Part shown: positions 51,013 through 60,043 of the stretch, piece by piece
How the letters are laid out: each line of letters starts with the position of its first letter
How positions within the stretch are numbered: the stretch's first letter is position 1
Assembly (NCBI GenBank): GCA_018242525.1
Contig: JAFEBS010000055.1
Coordinates: 161,556 to 225,555, forward strand
Source: Planctomycetota bacterium
GTDB taxonomy: Bacteria > Planctomycetota > Planctomycetia > Planctomycetales > Planctomycetaceae
DNA: 64,000 nucleotides
Direction of reading: 5' to 3'
Position numbers and translations under genes: made by a program
The notes under the pieces: generated by a model
The model's database searches: none
What the model saw: only the letters and a program-made list of their open reading frames with translations
What the model was told of the DNA's origin: nothing

Positions 51013-52281
51013 ATGAATTCCATGGATCATTCCCGCCGTTCGTTCTTGAAAACTTCGGTCGCTCTGGCCGGAGCGGCCGCTCTGTCGGAAGGCCTGCTTC
51101 ATGCTCAGCCACAAGCCGCCGGGCCGTTGATGGCCTATGTCGGAACATTCAGTTCGCCGCTGCGTGACACACTGCCAACGCAGGTTGATCTGCCTCCCGG
51201 CAATGGTCGCGGAATTCACCTGTTTGAAGTGAACCGGGCCACGGGAGCGTTGACTCCGGCCGGGATTCACGAGATGGGGACCAGTCCCAGTTGCCTGGTG
51301 TTGAATGCTGCGGGGACTCACCTGTATTCCGCCAATGAGACCGATCGAGTCGGCGATGCGAAGGAAGGAACCGTCAGCGCATTTGCCCTCCAGAGCGCGG
51401 GGCGAAAGTTGGAATTGTTGAATACGGTCCGATCGGGAGGTGCCGGTCCGACTTATGTGAGTATTCATCCGTCGGGCCGGTTCCTGCTGGTGGCCAATTA
51501 CTTTGGTGGTTCGGTCTCCGTCATCCCGATTCTACCGGATGGCCGCCTGGGCCCCGCCACGGACGTCAAGAACGATGAAGGTCCGATTGGTCCCACGCGG
51601 GCAACCAATGCTCCACCCGGCAGCTTTGCCATCAGCGGGCACGATCGCACGCACGCGCACATGATTCAGGCCGATCCGACTGGCAAATTCGTGCTGCATG
51701 TGGACCTGGGCCTGGACAAGATCTTTGTCTGGAAATTTGATGACAAGCATGGACGGCTCACCCCGAACGATCCGCCGTTTGTCGAGTTCCCTGCGGGCGA
51801 CGGACCACGGCATTTCTACTTCCACCCGAACGGACGCTGGTTCTATTCCATTCAGGAGGAGGGATCGACCGTGGTCCTGTTCGACTACGACGTCAGGACG
51901 GGGCGCCTGGTCGCACGGCAGACGATCTCCACGCTGCCTCCCGGATTCAGTGGCAGTAACTTCTGTTCCGAGATCCTGGTTTCAGCGGATGGCAAATTCG
52001 TCTATGCCGGCAACCGCCTGCACGACAGTGTCGGAATCTTCTCGATTGGCGCAGACGGCACTTTGACGCACGTGGCCGACGAATGGACCCGAGGGAACTA
52101 TCCGCGCAGCTTCAATCTGGAACCGGGCGGAGATTTCTTCTACTGCTGCAATCAGCGGGGGGATAACATCGCAGTCTTCCGGGTCGACCATCAGACGGGC
52201 GGGCTCAAGTTTACGGGGCTATACGTCCCGGTTGGAAATCCGTCGATCATCGTCTTCCAGGATTTCAGCTCACAAAAATGA
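51013..52281 (+). CDS. Lactonase family protein (YbhE/6-phosphogluconolactonase-type propeller)
   Basis: 422-residue seven-bladed beta-propeller with a Tat signal (HSRRSFLKTSVALAGAAAL). Family phrases: GIHEMGTSPSCLVLNAAGTHLYSANE, GAGPTYVSIHPSGRFLLVANYFGGSVSV, DGPRHFYFHPNGRWFYSIQEEGSTV and FVYAGNRLHDSVGIF. Homologues hydrolyse sugar lactones. An exported version next to a PVC-type dehydrogenase fits hydrolysis of the lactone made by that enzyme; this link is inference. Start 51013, or Met4 at 51022. Confidence 0.92.
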   Translation: MNSMDHSRRSFLKTSVALAGAAALSEGLLHAQPQAAGPLMAYVGTFSSPLRDTLPTQVDLPPGNGRGIHLFEVNRATGALTPAGIHEMGTSPSCLVLNAAGTHLYSANETDRVGDAKEGTVSAFALQSAGRKLELLNTVRSGGAGPTYVSIHPSGRFLLVANYFGGSVSVIPILPDGRLGPATDVKNDEGPIGPTRATNAPPGSFAISGHDRTHAHMIQADPTGKFVLHVDLGLDKIFVWKFDDKHGRLTPNDPPFVEFPAGDGPRHFYFHPNGRWFYSIQEEGSTVVLFDYDVRTGRLVARQTISTLPPGFSGSNFCSEILVSADGKFVYAGNRLHDSVGIFSIGADGTLTHVADEWTRGNYPRSFNLEPGGDFFYCCNQRGDNIAVFRVDHQTGGLKFTGLYVPVGNPSIIVFQDFSSQK

Positions 52282-52525
52282 CCGCCGTTGGCGCGGCGTG
52301 TGGGTGAAGGGCACGAGCGGGTTCGTGAATACCGACGGCGAGAATTTGGCGGCTTGCCTTAGACGGAAACAGATTCGATTACGGACTTGGCCGAACGATT
52401 CGACTCCCGGAAATCCGCCAAAATACTCCACTTGCAGAGCTCTGCGGCTATAATTGCAGCGTGGAGATCGGGGCCGATCCGGTGTCCCGTGAGTCGAGAT
52501 CCCAATTTGTGATGGAACGTGACGT

Positions 52526-54790
52526 ATGAAGTTCTGCAAACTGATCTCCGTCGTCTCTGTTCAGTCTGCGTTGCAAGCGCGATGGTTGTGGGTGGGAATG
52601 CTCGCGGCGGTCCTTGCCATTCCCTTCACGTCGACGCAACTGCTGGCGGCCGATGGTGACGAAGCCGAGCGGACGGCGGTTGGACAGTTCATTACCATTA
52701 CCAGCCCCGTCGATGACCAAGTGGCTTCGCGTGTCACGAACGCGGCCCTCAAGCTGCAGGCTCTGGCTGTTCAGGATGGTCGCCCGGCGTTTCTGGTTCT
52801 GCAAATCGAGCCGGGGACCAGTCCGTTTCATCACGTCCTGGGTTTGGCGAAGTTTCTGACGTCCTCAAAGGTGAGCAATGTCACCACGGTTGCCTGGATT
52901 CCGCAGACTGTCACGGGGCCCAATGCGGTGCTGGCGCTGGCCTGTCGGCAGATTATCATGCATCAGGATGCCGAGCTTGGCGACATCAACCGCGGCGCTC
53001 CGATGGATCCAATCGACCGGCAGGGTGTGTTGGCGATCGCTCAAAAGCGTCACAATCCCAGGGTCAACGTCGCCATTGCTCGCGGCATGATGGATGCCAA
53101 TGAACAACTGTGGAAAGTTCGCCTGCGATCGACCGAACCCGGCAAGGATGATCTGGAGTCACGCGTCGTGACGAAGGACGAACTCGACGAATTGCGCAAG
53201 ACGACCCTGGCCATTGAAGGAATCGATGTTGTCAAGGAAGCGGGCATGCTGGGCGTCTTCCGCGGTGCGACGGCCCGCAACATGAACATCCTGGTTTCCC
53301 AGACCGCCGACTCAAGGGCAGCCGTCTGTGAACTGTTGGGATTGCCACGTGAATCGATGCGTGAACAGACGGTGGAGCGGGAAGCGCGGAATGTGCGGCT
53401 GATCCGTTTGGACGGTGTCATTGATCAGTTGCAGGAAAGCTTTATCGTTCGCCAGATCGAACGGGCGGTGGCAGGTGGCGCCCAGGTGATCGTTTTTCAG
53501 ATCGACTCTCCGGGCGGCTATCTGTCGGCGAGTTTCAGCCTGAGCGAAGCGATCATGAATCTCGAACAGAACAAGGTTCGCACGATCGCCTATGTTCCGC
53601 GCGAGGCGATCAGCGGCGCTGCCATTGTGGCGTTGGGTTGTGACGAAATCATCATGCATCCGACTGCCAAAATTGGCGACGCAGGACCAATCCAGATGAC
53701 CCAGGGGATGTTTGAACGCGCCCCCGAGAAAATCCTGAGCATGATGCTGGTCATGATGGGGGATCTGGCAACCCGAAAGCACCGCCCCGTCGCGCTCTGC
53801 AAGGCGATGGCGGATCGAAAGGCCAAAGTTTTTGAGGTCAGTCACCGCGACAATGGACGGGTCTGGTATATGGACGAACAGGAAATCCAGGATTCCGCGG
53901 GCGAATGGATCATGGGCCGGCAATTGCCGGAAACGAACGGGGAATTGCTGTTCACCGCCAACGGAGAACGAGCCCACAAACTGAAACTGGCAGATTCACC
54001 GGTTCACGACATTAGTGAGTTGAAGGTGCGACTGGGTTTGCCCGCGTCCGCCGAATTAAAACCGATTGCCATGACCTGGGTCGACAGCCTGGTGTTCTGG
54101 TTGAATTCCCCTGCGATGACCGTGGTCCTGGTCAGCGCGGGAGTGATCCTGATCTATGTAGAACTGCAGATGATGACCGGGCTGCTGGGAATCCTTTCCT
54201 GCCTGTGCTTCTCACTGTTTTTCTGGAGTCGTGCCCTGGGAGGAACCGCGGACTGGCTGGAGGTTGTGTTGTTCGTGCTGGGGGCCGGTTGCCTGGCGCT
54301 GGAGTTCTTTGTGATCCCCGGATTCGGTGTGTTCGGCGTGTCAGGAATCCTGCTGGTCCTGGCCTCGCTGGTCCTGGCATGCCAGGCGTGGTCGTTTGAT
54401 CTGGCGACCAATCTGGAGGAGATCGTCGTACAGACGGGTTGGGTGTCGCTGGCCTTCGTCATGGTGGGTGTCATCGGTATCGCCGCCGCTCGCTACTTGC
54501 CTCAATTGCCGATGTTCGAGAATCTGATCCTGTCCCCGAGTGCGACGACTGAGCCGCAGTTGAGGCTGGAGACCGGCATGAGTGAAATGTCTCTGCTGGA
54601 AGCGATGTTGATCGGTGAACACGGTGTCGCGGTGACGATGCTGCGTCCGGCGGGTAAGGCCAGGCTCAACAACCGCGTGATAGACGTCGTCAGCGAAGGC
54701 CCGTTTGTGGCGCCCGAGGCCACAATTGAGGTGATCGCCATCCGAGGCAACAAGGTCGTCGTCCGTGAGCTGTCGAAATCGGAGGTCTAA
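52526..54790 (+). CDS. NfeD/SppA-type membrane serine protease with duplicated ClpP-like domain
   Basis: 754 residues: signal or TM segment (LWVGMLAAVLAIPF), then two ClpP-class domains. The second (~290-470) keeps the nucleophile Ser363 in REAISGAAIVALGCDEIIM and FQIDSPGGYL for the oxyanion site. In the first (~50-250), the aligned QTVTGPNAVLALACRQIIM has Gly131 in place of Ser, so it is probably inactive. Four to six TM helices (520-660) follow, then a C-terminal NfeD OB-fold (GEHGVAVTMLRPAGKARLN ... IEVIAIRGNKVVVREL). The family works in membrane-protein quality control, often with a stomatin partner; none is adjacent here. Confidence 0.9.
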   Translation: MKFCKLISVVSVQSALQARWLWVGMLAAVLAIPFTSTQLLAADGDEAERTAVGQFITITSPVDDQVASRVTNAALKLQALAVQDGRPAFLVLQIEPGTSPFHHVLGLAKFLTSSKVSNVTTVAWIPQTVTGPNAVLALACRQIIMHQDAELGDINRGAPMDPIDRQGVLAIAQKRHNPRVNVAIARGMMDANEQLWKVRLRSTEPGKDDLESRVVTKDELDELRKTTLAIEGIDVVKEAGMLGVFRGATARNMNILVSQTADSRAAVCELLGLPRESMREQTVEREARNVRLIRLDGVIDQLQESFIVRQIERAVAGGAQVIVFQIDSPGGYLSASFSLSEAIMNLEQNKVRTIAYVPREAISGAAIVALGCDEIIMHPTAKIGDAGPIQMTQGMFERAPEKILSMMLVMMGDLATRKHRPVALCKAMADRKAKVFEVSHRDNGRVWYMDEQEIQDSAGEWIMGRQLPETNGELLFTANGERAHKLKLADSPVHDISELKVRLGLPASAELKPIAMTWVDSLVFWLNSPAMTVVLVSAGVILIYVELQMMTGLLGILSCLCFSLFFWSRALGGTADWLEVVLFVLGAGCLALEFFVIPGFGVFGVSGILLVLASLVLACQAWSFDLATNLEEIVVQTGWVSLAFVMVGVIGIAAARYLPQLPMFENLILSPSATTEPQLRLETGMSEMSLLEAMLIGEHGVAVTMLRPAGKARLNNRVIDVVSEGPFVAPEATIEVIAIRGNKVVVRELSKSEV

Positions 54791-54867
54791 GCACCGGAGG
54801 ACCGTCAGCTTTTCCCAACCGTCCAGTCCGATTGGGAAGTGCCACCCAGCGCGGGTCACGATTTTTT

Positions 54868-54933
54868 GTAGCCGAAGTCGTGAGAATTCAGATGTTTGTC
54901 ACACGACGTCCGATCTCTCACGAGATCGGCTAC
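54868..54933. repeat. Inverted repeat, GTAGCCGA family
   Basis: Arms GTAGCCGAAGTCGTGAGA (54868-54885) and its near complement (54916-54933) with two mismatches and a 30-base loop. It lies in the 323-base gap 54791-55113, which otherwise shows no gene; an open frame from 54832 runs through it into the DUF1080 gene but has no signal peptide. Confidence 0.7.
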
Positions 54934-55113
54934 GCCGGGAAATGCGCAAACTTTGGACGGGAATTCCTCGTTGAGTGTCGCTCAAGCGTGTTCGTGGCCC
55001 TCGGCGAGCCTCCTTTGCTGCCAACTCAATCGACATTTGATACCATCACATTCCGTGACTGGCTCCAAGTCTTGGAGCGTCCAGAAGCCTTTTTTATCCA
55101 GGAAAAAATCACC

Positions 55114-55815
55114 ATGAATCGACTCCATTGTTGCGCGGCGGGTCTGTGCTTGCTCGTAATGTCATCACTGTCGCTGGCGGCAGACACGGTTGCTGAAAAC
55201 ACCCTGACGGACGCGGAAAAGGCGGCGGGATGGAAGCTGCTGTTTGATGGCAAGACGGCGACCGGCTGGCGCAATTACAAGAAGGATGCACTCGGCCCCG
55301 GCTGGAAAGTCGAGGACGGGGCATTGGTCTGGGCCAGCAAGGGAGCGGGTGACATCGTGACAGTCGATCAGTACGACGCGTTTGAATTCACGGTCGATTA
55401 CAACATCTCCAAGGGCGGCAACAGTGGTTTGATGTACCATGTCGCCGAAACCGGCGGGGCTCCCTGGATGACCGGTCCCGAGATTCAGATCCAGGACAAC
55501 AAGGACGGCCACGATCCCCAGAAGTCCGGATGGCTGTATCAGCTTTACAGTTCCGAAAAGGACGCCACGAAGCCGGCTGGTGAGTGGAACACGCTGCGAA
55601 TTCTGATCACTCCCGAAAAGTGCGAGCAGTTCATGAATGGCGAAAAGTACTGTGAGTACGTCAAGGGGAGCGACGACTGGAACGAACGGGTCGCCAAGAG
55701 CAAGTTTGCGAAGATGGAAGGTTTCGGCAAGCCGACCAAAGGCTTCATCTGCCTGCAGGATCATGGCAATGTCGTGAAGTTTCGGAACATCAAGATCCGT
55801 CCGATCACGAAGTAA
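55114..55815 (+). CDS. DUF1080 (3-keto-disaccharide hydrolase) domain protein
   Basis: 233-residue exported protein of the concanavalin-like DUF1080 family, abundant in planctomycetes and recently linked to 3-keto-glycoside hydrolysis. Signal peptide RLHCCAAGLCLLVMSSLSLA, then GWKLLFDGKTATGWRNYKKD, GDIVTVDQYDAFEFTVDYNISKGGNSGLMYHV, GPEIQIQDN and the C-terminal ICLQDHGNVVKFRNIKIRP. The length equals a single domain. AGGA lies 11 bases before ATG 55114. A strong hairpin follows. Substrate unknown. Confidence 0.93.
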   Translation: MNRLHCCAAGLCLLVMSSLSLAADTVAENTLTDAEKAAGWKLLFDGKTATGWRNYKKDALGPGWKVEDGALVWASKGAGDIVTVDQYDAFEFTVDYNISKGGNSGLMYHVAETGGAPWMTGPEIQIQDNKDGHDPQKSGWLYQLYSSEKDATKPAGEWNTLRILITPEKCEQFMNGEKYCEYVKGSDDWNERVAKSKFAKMEGFGKPTKGFICLQDHGNVVKFRNIKIRPITK

Positions 55816-55826
55816 CTGAAAAGACG

Positions 55827-55868
55827 ATCGACCGACAGTGACGCAGGGGCTGCCGACTGTCGGTCGAT
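55827..55868. terminator. Bidirectional hairpin between convergent genes
   Basis: Perfect 13-base-pair stem (55827-55839 with 55856-55868) with a 16-base loop. It is placed between the DUF1080 gene and the convergent thioredoxin-like gene, about 11 and 26 bases from their stops. T runs are weak on both strands. Confidence 0.7.
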
Positions 55869-55894
55869 TCTATCGTCAGGCAAATGTGCCTGGA

Positions 55895-57136
55895 TCAGTT
55901 GACTGCGGGCTCCGCCTTTTCGTCTGCCAGTTTCTGGACGATAATTTCGAGCAGTTCGTAGTCGTTGTATCCCACAAGCTTGGCGCGGACTTTTCCTGAG
56001 CGGTCAATGAAGAGAGTCGTGGGAAACGCATTGAATTCCGGGATCTGATCCAGCGTGTCCTGTCCGGCGATCGCACATGGATAATTCATCTCGTTTTCCG
56101 CGTGAAACTCCTGGATGAGTTTCAACGCCTTCTCTTCGTCGCGGACCCGCTCGCTGTTCAGCCCGACCATGGCCAGATCCGCCTTGTCGAACTTCTTGAC
56201 GAGTGCCACGAAATGCGGGATCTCCATACGGCAGGGAGGACACCAGGTACCCCAGACATCCACGATCAGGACCTTGCCCGCGAAATCGGCCTTGGCGATC
56301 GGCTTTCCGTCGAGATCCTTCAGTTTGAAGTCGAAGTCGAACGGCTTGTTTTCCGCCATCAACTCTTCCACACCCTTCAGGATCGCGGCTCGTGCTTCCT
56401 CGGCTTTCTTTTTGATCGTCGCTTCGGCCTGCGATCTGAAGTCTGCGAATTCGGTCAGAGCTCGCACTTCCTCCAGGTCAAGATCTCCATCCAATTTCGC
56501 AAGGTCTTTAAAACCAATGTCGACGGCTTCCCCCAGGACTTTCAGCGCTTCTTCGGGCTTCTTTTCGACCGCCAGAGCGCACGCAGCGTTGTAGTACCCC
56601 AGCGAGGCCAGGCCCTGCACATTCGGATTTTCCACCAATTCCGGGTTCTCCTTCAATCCCCGACGAATGTACTCCGCCGCCTTCAGGTATTTGGGGTAAT
56701 CCGGTGCCTTGGGATCGGCCGAAGCCAGACGACCTGTGAGCTGGGCCAGGGTGAACAGCAGATTGATATCATCTGGATTTCCGGGGAGCGCGCGCTCCAG
56801 AACCTCAACGGCCCCTGCGATGTCCTGCTTGCGCAGAAACATCTGAGCTTCTCGAAATGCGTCCTGGATCGAGATTTCCTTATCGTCTTTATCTGCCGGG
56901 TCCTTCTTGCTGGGGGCTGGTTTGGTAGTTTCCTCGGTCGCGACGGCTTTCGGCTCAGCAGATTTGCCATTCGCAGCCGGCAGTTCCGGCGGCGATTCGG
57001 AGACGGATTGAGTCGTGGCGATGGCATCCTTCTCGACAGGGGGACTGCCTGTGGCGGTGGATTGAGGCGGGGTTTTGGTTCCTCCGCAACCGCACAGAAT
57101 GCACAGCAATACCAGCGAACAGAACTGACGGGACAT
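55895..57136 (-). CDS. TPR-containing thioredoxin-like lipoprotein (TlpA family)
   Basis: 413 residues. A lipoprotein signal (MSRQFCSLVLLCILCGCGG) is followed by a Lys/Pro/Thr/Ala-rich spacer (~20-95) and a helical TPR-like region (~95-250: AQMFLRKQDIAGAVEVLERALPGNPDDINLLFTLAQ). The C-terminal redoxin domain has the active site WCPPC (Cys299, Cys302), with cis-Pro in FPTTLFIDRSG. It should reduce or isomerise disulfides outside the cytoplasm, for example in cytochrome maturation, which this cytochrome-rich genome needs. Start 57136 has AAAGG 8 bases upstream; the frame extends to 57301 but would overlap the next gene and lose the signal. Confidence 0.92.
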   Translation of the reverse strand: MSRQFCSLVLLCILCGCGGTKTPPQSTATGSPPVEKDAIATTQSVSESPPELPAANGKSAEPKAVATEETTKPAPSKKDPADKDDKEISIQDAFREAQMFLRKQDIAGAVEVLERALPGNPDDINLLFTLAQLTGRLASADPKAPDYPKYLKAAEYIRRGLKENPELVENPNVQGLASLGYYNAACALAVEKKPEEALKVLGEAVDIGFKDLAKLDGDLDLEEVRALTEFADFRSQAEATIKKKAEEARAAILKGVEELMAENKPFDFDFKLKDLDGKPIAKADFAGKVLIVDVWGTWCPPCRMEIPHFVALVKKFDKADLAMVGLNSERVRDEEKALKLIQEFHAENEMNYPCAIAGQDTLDQIPEFNAFPTTLFIDRSGKVRAKLVGYNDYELLEIIVQKLADEKAEPAVN

Positions 57137-57261
57137 GATCACGGCCTTTGGAGGATACGAGCGAACGGAGTGAGATCTTCGGCGAACGGAGCGTCGGCAG
57201 TCTCCCAGACGGCACTGGAAAACACAAATGATTTCCCTGGAGGCAGCCGGGCGAATGATTG

Positions 57262-58482
57262 TCAGGCTGTCAAATCCACGAGACCTTTCACGGCGTCGCA
57301 CAAGACGTCAACTTCGTCTGCCGTGTTATAAAGATGGCAAGAGACACGCAGATAGCGATGACCATGGCATTCAGTGACCAGAGTCTCGATCCGGTACTGG
57401 TCCCACAAGGCCTGTTGCAGCGGATGAATGGCATTTGGCCGGGCCTTCCGGGACGCGTCCACGCGAAGCGGAATGGCGATCATGGAACCGTACCAGTCGG
57501 CGGTGTCCGGGATTGTGGCCGCGCGACCCAGGATTGGTTCCAGTTTCTGGCGGGCATACCTGGCCAGGTCATGGGTCTGCTGCTGAAACGTCTCCAGGCC
57601 GACTCGCTCCAGGAAATCAATCGCGGCCGGAACTGACAGAAATGGGGCTGGATCACGCGTCCCCAGCCAGTTCAGCGAGTCTTGCCATACGGGCGGTGAG
57701 CCACCCAGGCTGCGGCCCCAACTGGTCAGATGCGGTTTCAGTTTCGACTGCCAGTTTCGGCGAACGTACAGAAAGCCGGACCCAAACGGTGCGGACAGCC
57801 ATTTGTGCAGGCTGGCACAGTAAAAATCGCAATCGATCTGGCGCAAGTTGACCTTCAACATCGCAATCGCGTGCGGCCCGTCAATGCAGACGGGAATTCC
57901 GAGTTGTCGGGCCTGTCGGCAGACCTCTTCGACGGGAAAGTTGATTGCCGTGGGTGACGTGATGTGGCTGATCACGATCAGTTTTGTGCGTGGCGTGATC
58001 GCCGCGAGAATCGGCCCGGAAATGTCTTCGGGTTGCTCGAATCGTCGGGGTTCCGCATCGCCATCTCCCCGTCCCAACGTGGGAGAAACGATTTTGGCGC
58101 CCACGCGGTCACAGACCGAGCGCCAGATCCGAAAGACGGCTCCGTATTCGTGATCGTTGAGCAGGATTTCATCACCGGCTTCCAGCGGCAGCGATTCGGC
58201 AACGACATTCATCGCGACCGTGGCATTGTCGACGAACACCAGGTCGCGATGGTCGACTCCGATCCACTGCCCGAGTCGCCTGGCAGCGTCTTCCAGTGCA
58301 CCGTCAAACTGGCGCAGATAGAAATCCATCGGGTTGGCGTTCAGCCGCTGCGACCACTGCTCACGCACGGCTTGAACGGCACGCGGCGACGGCCCGAACG
58401 AGCCGTGATTCAGATAGGTCACCCCGTCAGCCAAAGCCCAGTCACCGCGACCGGCTGGCAACGACACACTGTTTTCCGCCAT
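57262..58482 (-). CDS. Class V aminotransferase (isopenicillin-N epimerase-like PLP enzyme)
   Basis: 406-residue PLP enzyme, aminotransferase class V/NifS fold. Marks are YLNHGSFGPSPRAV, VFVDNATVAMNVVAESL, LLNDHEYGAV, ISHITSPTAINFPVEEV, CIDGPHAIAM and the PLP lysine in CASLHKWLSAPFGSGFLYV (Lys227). This subfamily is often named isopenicillin-N epimerase, but the true activity is usually a desulfurase or racemase-like reaction on small amino acids. Start 58482 has AGAGG 5 bases upstream. It lies 125 bases upstream of the thioredoxin-like lipoprotein on the same strand. Confidence 0.92.
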   Translation of the reverse strand: MAENSVSLPAGRGDWALADGVTYLNHGSFGPSPRAVQAVREQWSQRLNANPMDFYLRQFDGALEDAARRLGQWIGVDHRDLVFVDNATVAMNVVAESLPLEAGDEILLNDHEYGAVFRIWRSVCDRVGAKIVSPTLGRGDGDAEPRRFEQPEDISGPILAAITPRTKLIVISHITSPTAINFPVEEVCRQARQLGIPVCIDGPHAIAMLKVNLRQIDCDFYCASLHKWLSAPFGSGFLYVRRNWQSKLKPHLTSWGRSLGGSPPVWQDSLNWLGTRDPAPFLSVPAAIDFLERVGLETFQQQTHDLARYARQKLEPILGRAATIPDTADWYGSMIAIPLRVDASRKARPNAIHPLQQALWDQYRIETLVTECHGHRYLRVSCHLYNTADEVDVLCDAVKGLVDLTA

Positions 58483-58580
58483 TGGAACCTCTGATCCTCG
58501 CACGGCCTGTGGATTCTGCCTGACAGTTCATAATCGATTCCGGTGAAGACAGAAACCGAAAGTCGGAAAGTCCTGCGTCA

Positions 58581-58599
58581 CCGACGCTGCCAGCGTTGG
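58581..58599. repeat. Short palindrome, second copy (CCGACGCTGCCAGCGTTGG)
   Basis: Same 19-base palindrome as 25665-25683. Here it lies between the divergent aminotransferase and apgM genes, so it cannot be their terminator. No other feature is seen in 58483-58757. Confidence 0.5.
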
Positions 58600-58757
58600 C
58601 GAAGAGGCACTCAATAAATCCAGCCTCGTCGATTGGTCAGATGCAGCGACACTTGCATGCCGCCGATTTCTGATCGACAATCACGAGCCGTCGGCCGCCG
58701 TACTGTCTGTGCGACCGAGCCCAATTGCGACTGTATTCCGAAAGTGATCACTGATTC

Positions 58758-59966
58758 ATGACCGATCCGCATGATTTGACTCGCAAGCTGCAGAAGGACA
58801 ATGGCTCCAAGATCGTGCTCGTCGTTGGCGACGGCCTGGGTGGGTTGCCATTGGAGCCAGGAGGAAAGACTGAACTGGAAACGGCGAACACGCCGAACCT
58901 GGACGCACTTGCCCGTCGCGGGACGCTGGGATTGAGTACTCCGGTGCTGCCGGGAATCGCTCCGGGCAGCGGGCCGGGGCACCTGGGATTGTTTGGGTAC
59001 GATCCCATGAAGTACCAGATCGGTCGTGGCGTTCTTGAGGCACTCGGTATCGATTTTGAACTCGGTCCCAACGACGTGGCGATTCGTGGAAACTTCTGCA
59101 CGATCGACGCGGCACACAATATAACGGACCGCCGGGCGGGGCGAATTCCGACCGAAGTCGGCACGAAGCTCAGCGAAAAACTGAATCAGATTAAGGTTCC
59201 CGGCGTGGAAGTGTTCGTGAGGGCCGGCGAAGGCTATCGCACGGTCATTATCTTCCGCGGGGAGGGGCTGGGGGGAGATGTGGCGGATACGGATCCACAG
59301 AAGACGGGAGTTCCTGCGCTGGAACCGGAAGCCCGGTCCGCTGGCAGTGCCAGGACTGCCGAAGTGGCCAGAGCATTTCTGGCTCAAGCGAAGGAAGTCT
59401 TGAAAAATGACGCTCCCGCGAATTTCCTGACCCTGCGCGGGATCGACAAACTGCCACATATTCCGCGTTTCAGTGATGTCTACGGGATGCGGGCCGGGGC
59501 GATTGCCGTTTACCCGATGTACCGTGGCCTGGCCCGACTGGTGGGGATGGATATCCTGGATGCCGGCCATACGCTGGACGAGCAGATGAACCGCCTGGAG
59601 GCGGCCTGGAACGACTATGATTTCTTCTTTATCCACTGGAAATACACTGATTCGTCGGGTGAAGACGGCAATTTCCCGCTGAAAGTCCAGCGGACCGAGG
59701 AATTGGATGCCGCGATGCCGCGCGTGACGAAGTTGAATCCCGACGTCATTGTGGTCACCGGGGATCACAGCACTCCCAGCAAGATGAAGTCGCACAGCTG
59801 GCACCCGGTGCCGGTCTTGCTGTCGGCGAACAACTGTCGGTTCGATGGCTCAACCAAGTTCGGCGAATCGCAGTGCCTGCGCGGTGGACTGGGGCAGTTT
59901 GAAGCCAAGCACCTGATGCTGCTGGCGATGGCACATGCCGGGCGGTTGGAGAAGTTTGGGGCGTAG
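58758..59966 (+). CDS. apgM: 2,3-bisphosphoglycerate-independent phosphoglycerate mutase (archaeal type)
   Basis: 402-residue cofactor-independent mutase converting 3- to 2-phosphoglycerate in glycolysis. Alkaline-phosphatase-fold marks: VVGDGLGG (metal Asp), ANTPNLDALARRG, the nucleophile Ser71 in APGSGPGHLGLFGYDP, RGNFCTID, GYRTVIIFRG, and the second metal site TGDHSTP and HSWHPVPVL. The length and order match ApgM rather than GpmI. ApgM is common in planctomycetes. The nadD gene follows 77 bases later on the same strand. Confidence 0.94.
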   Translation: MTDPHDLTRKLQKDNGSKIVLVVGDGLGGLPLEPGGKTELETANTPNLDALARRGTLGLSTPVLPGIAPGSGPGHLGLFGYDPMKYQIGRGVLEALGIDFELGPNDVAIRGNFCTIDAAHNITDRRAGRIPTEVGTKLSEKLNQIKVPGVEVFVRAGEGYRTVIIFRGEGLGGDVADTDPQKTGVPALEPEARSAGSARTAEVARAFLAQAKEVLKNDAPANFLTLRGIDKLPHIPRFSDVYGMRAGAIAVYPMYRGLARLVGMDILDAGHTLDEQMNRLEAAWNDYDFFFIHWKYTDSSGEDGNFPLKVQRTEELDAAMPRVTKLNPDVIVVTGDHSTPSKMKSHSWHPVPVLLSANNCRFDGSTKFGESQCLRGGLGQFEAKHLMLLAMAHAGRLEKFGA

Positions 59967-59997
59967 TTCGGCCGACTGAAGCCAGCAGAGCGTTGCT

Positions 59998-60019
59998 TTC
60001 GCCGACGCGGGTCGGCGAA
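59998..60019 (+). terminator. Hairpin between apgM and nadD
   Basis: Nine-base-pair stem TTCGCCGAC/GTCGGCGAA with a GCGG loop, followed by GCAGCAAATCTTT. It may partly terminate apgM transcription or modulate nadD. There is no clear T run. Confidence 0.4.
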
Positions 60020-60043
60020 GCAGCAAATCTTTGGGGTTCGTTC

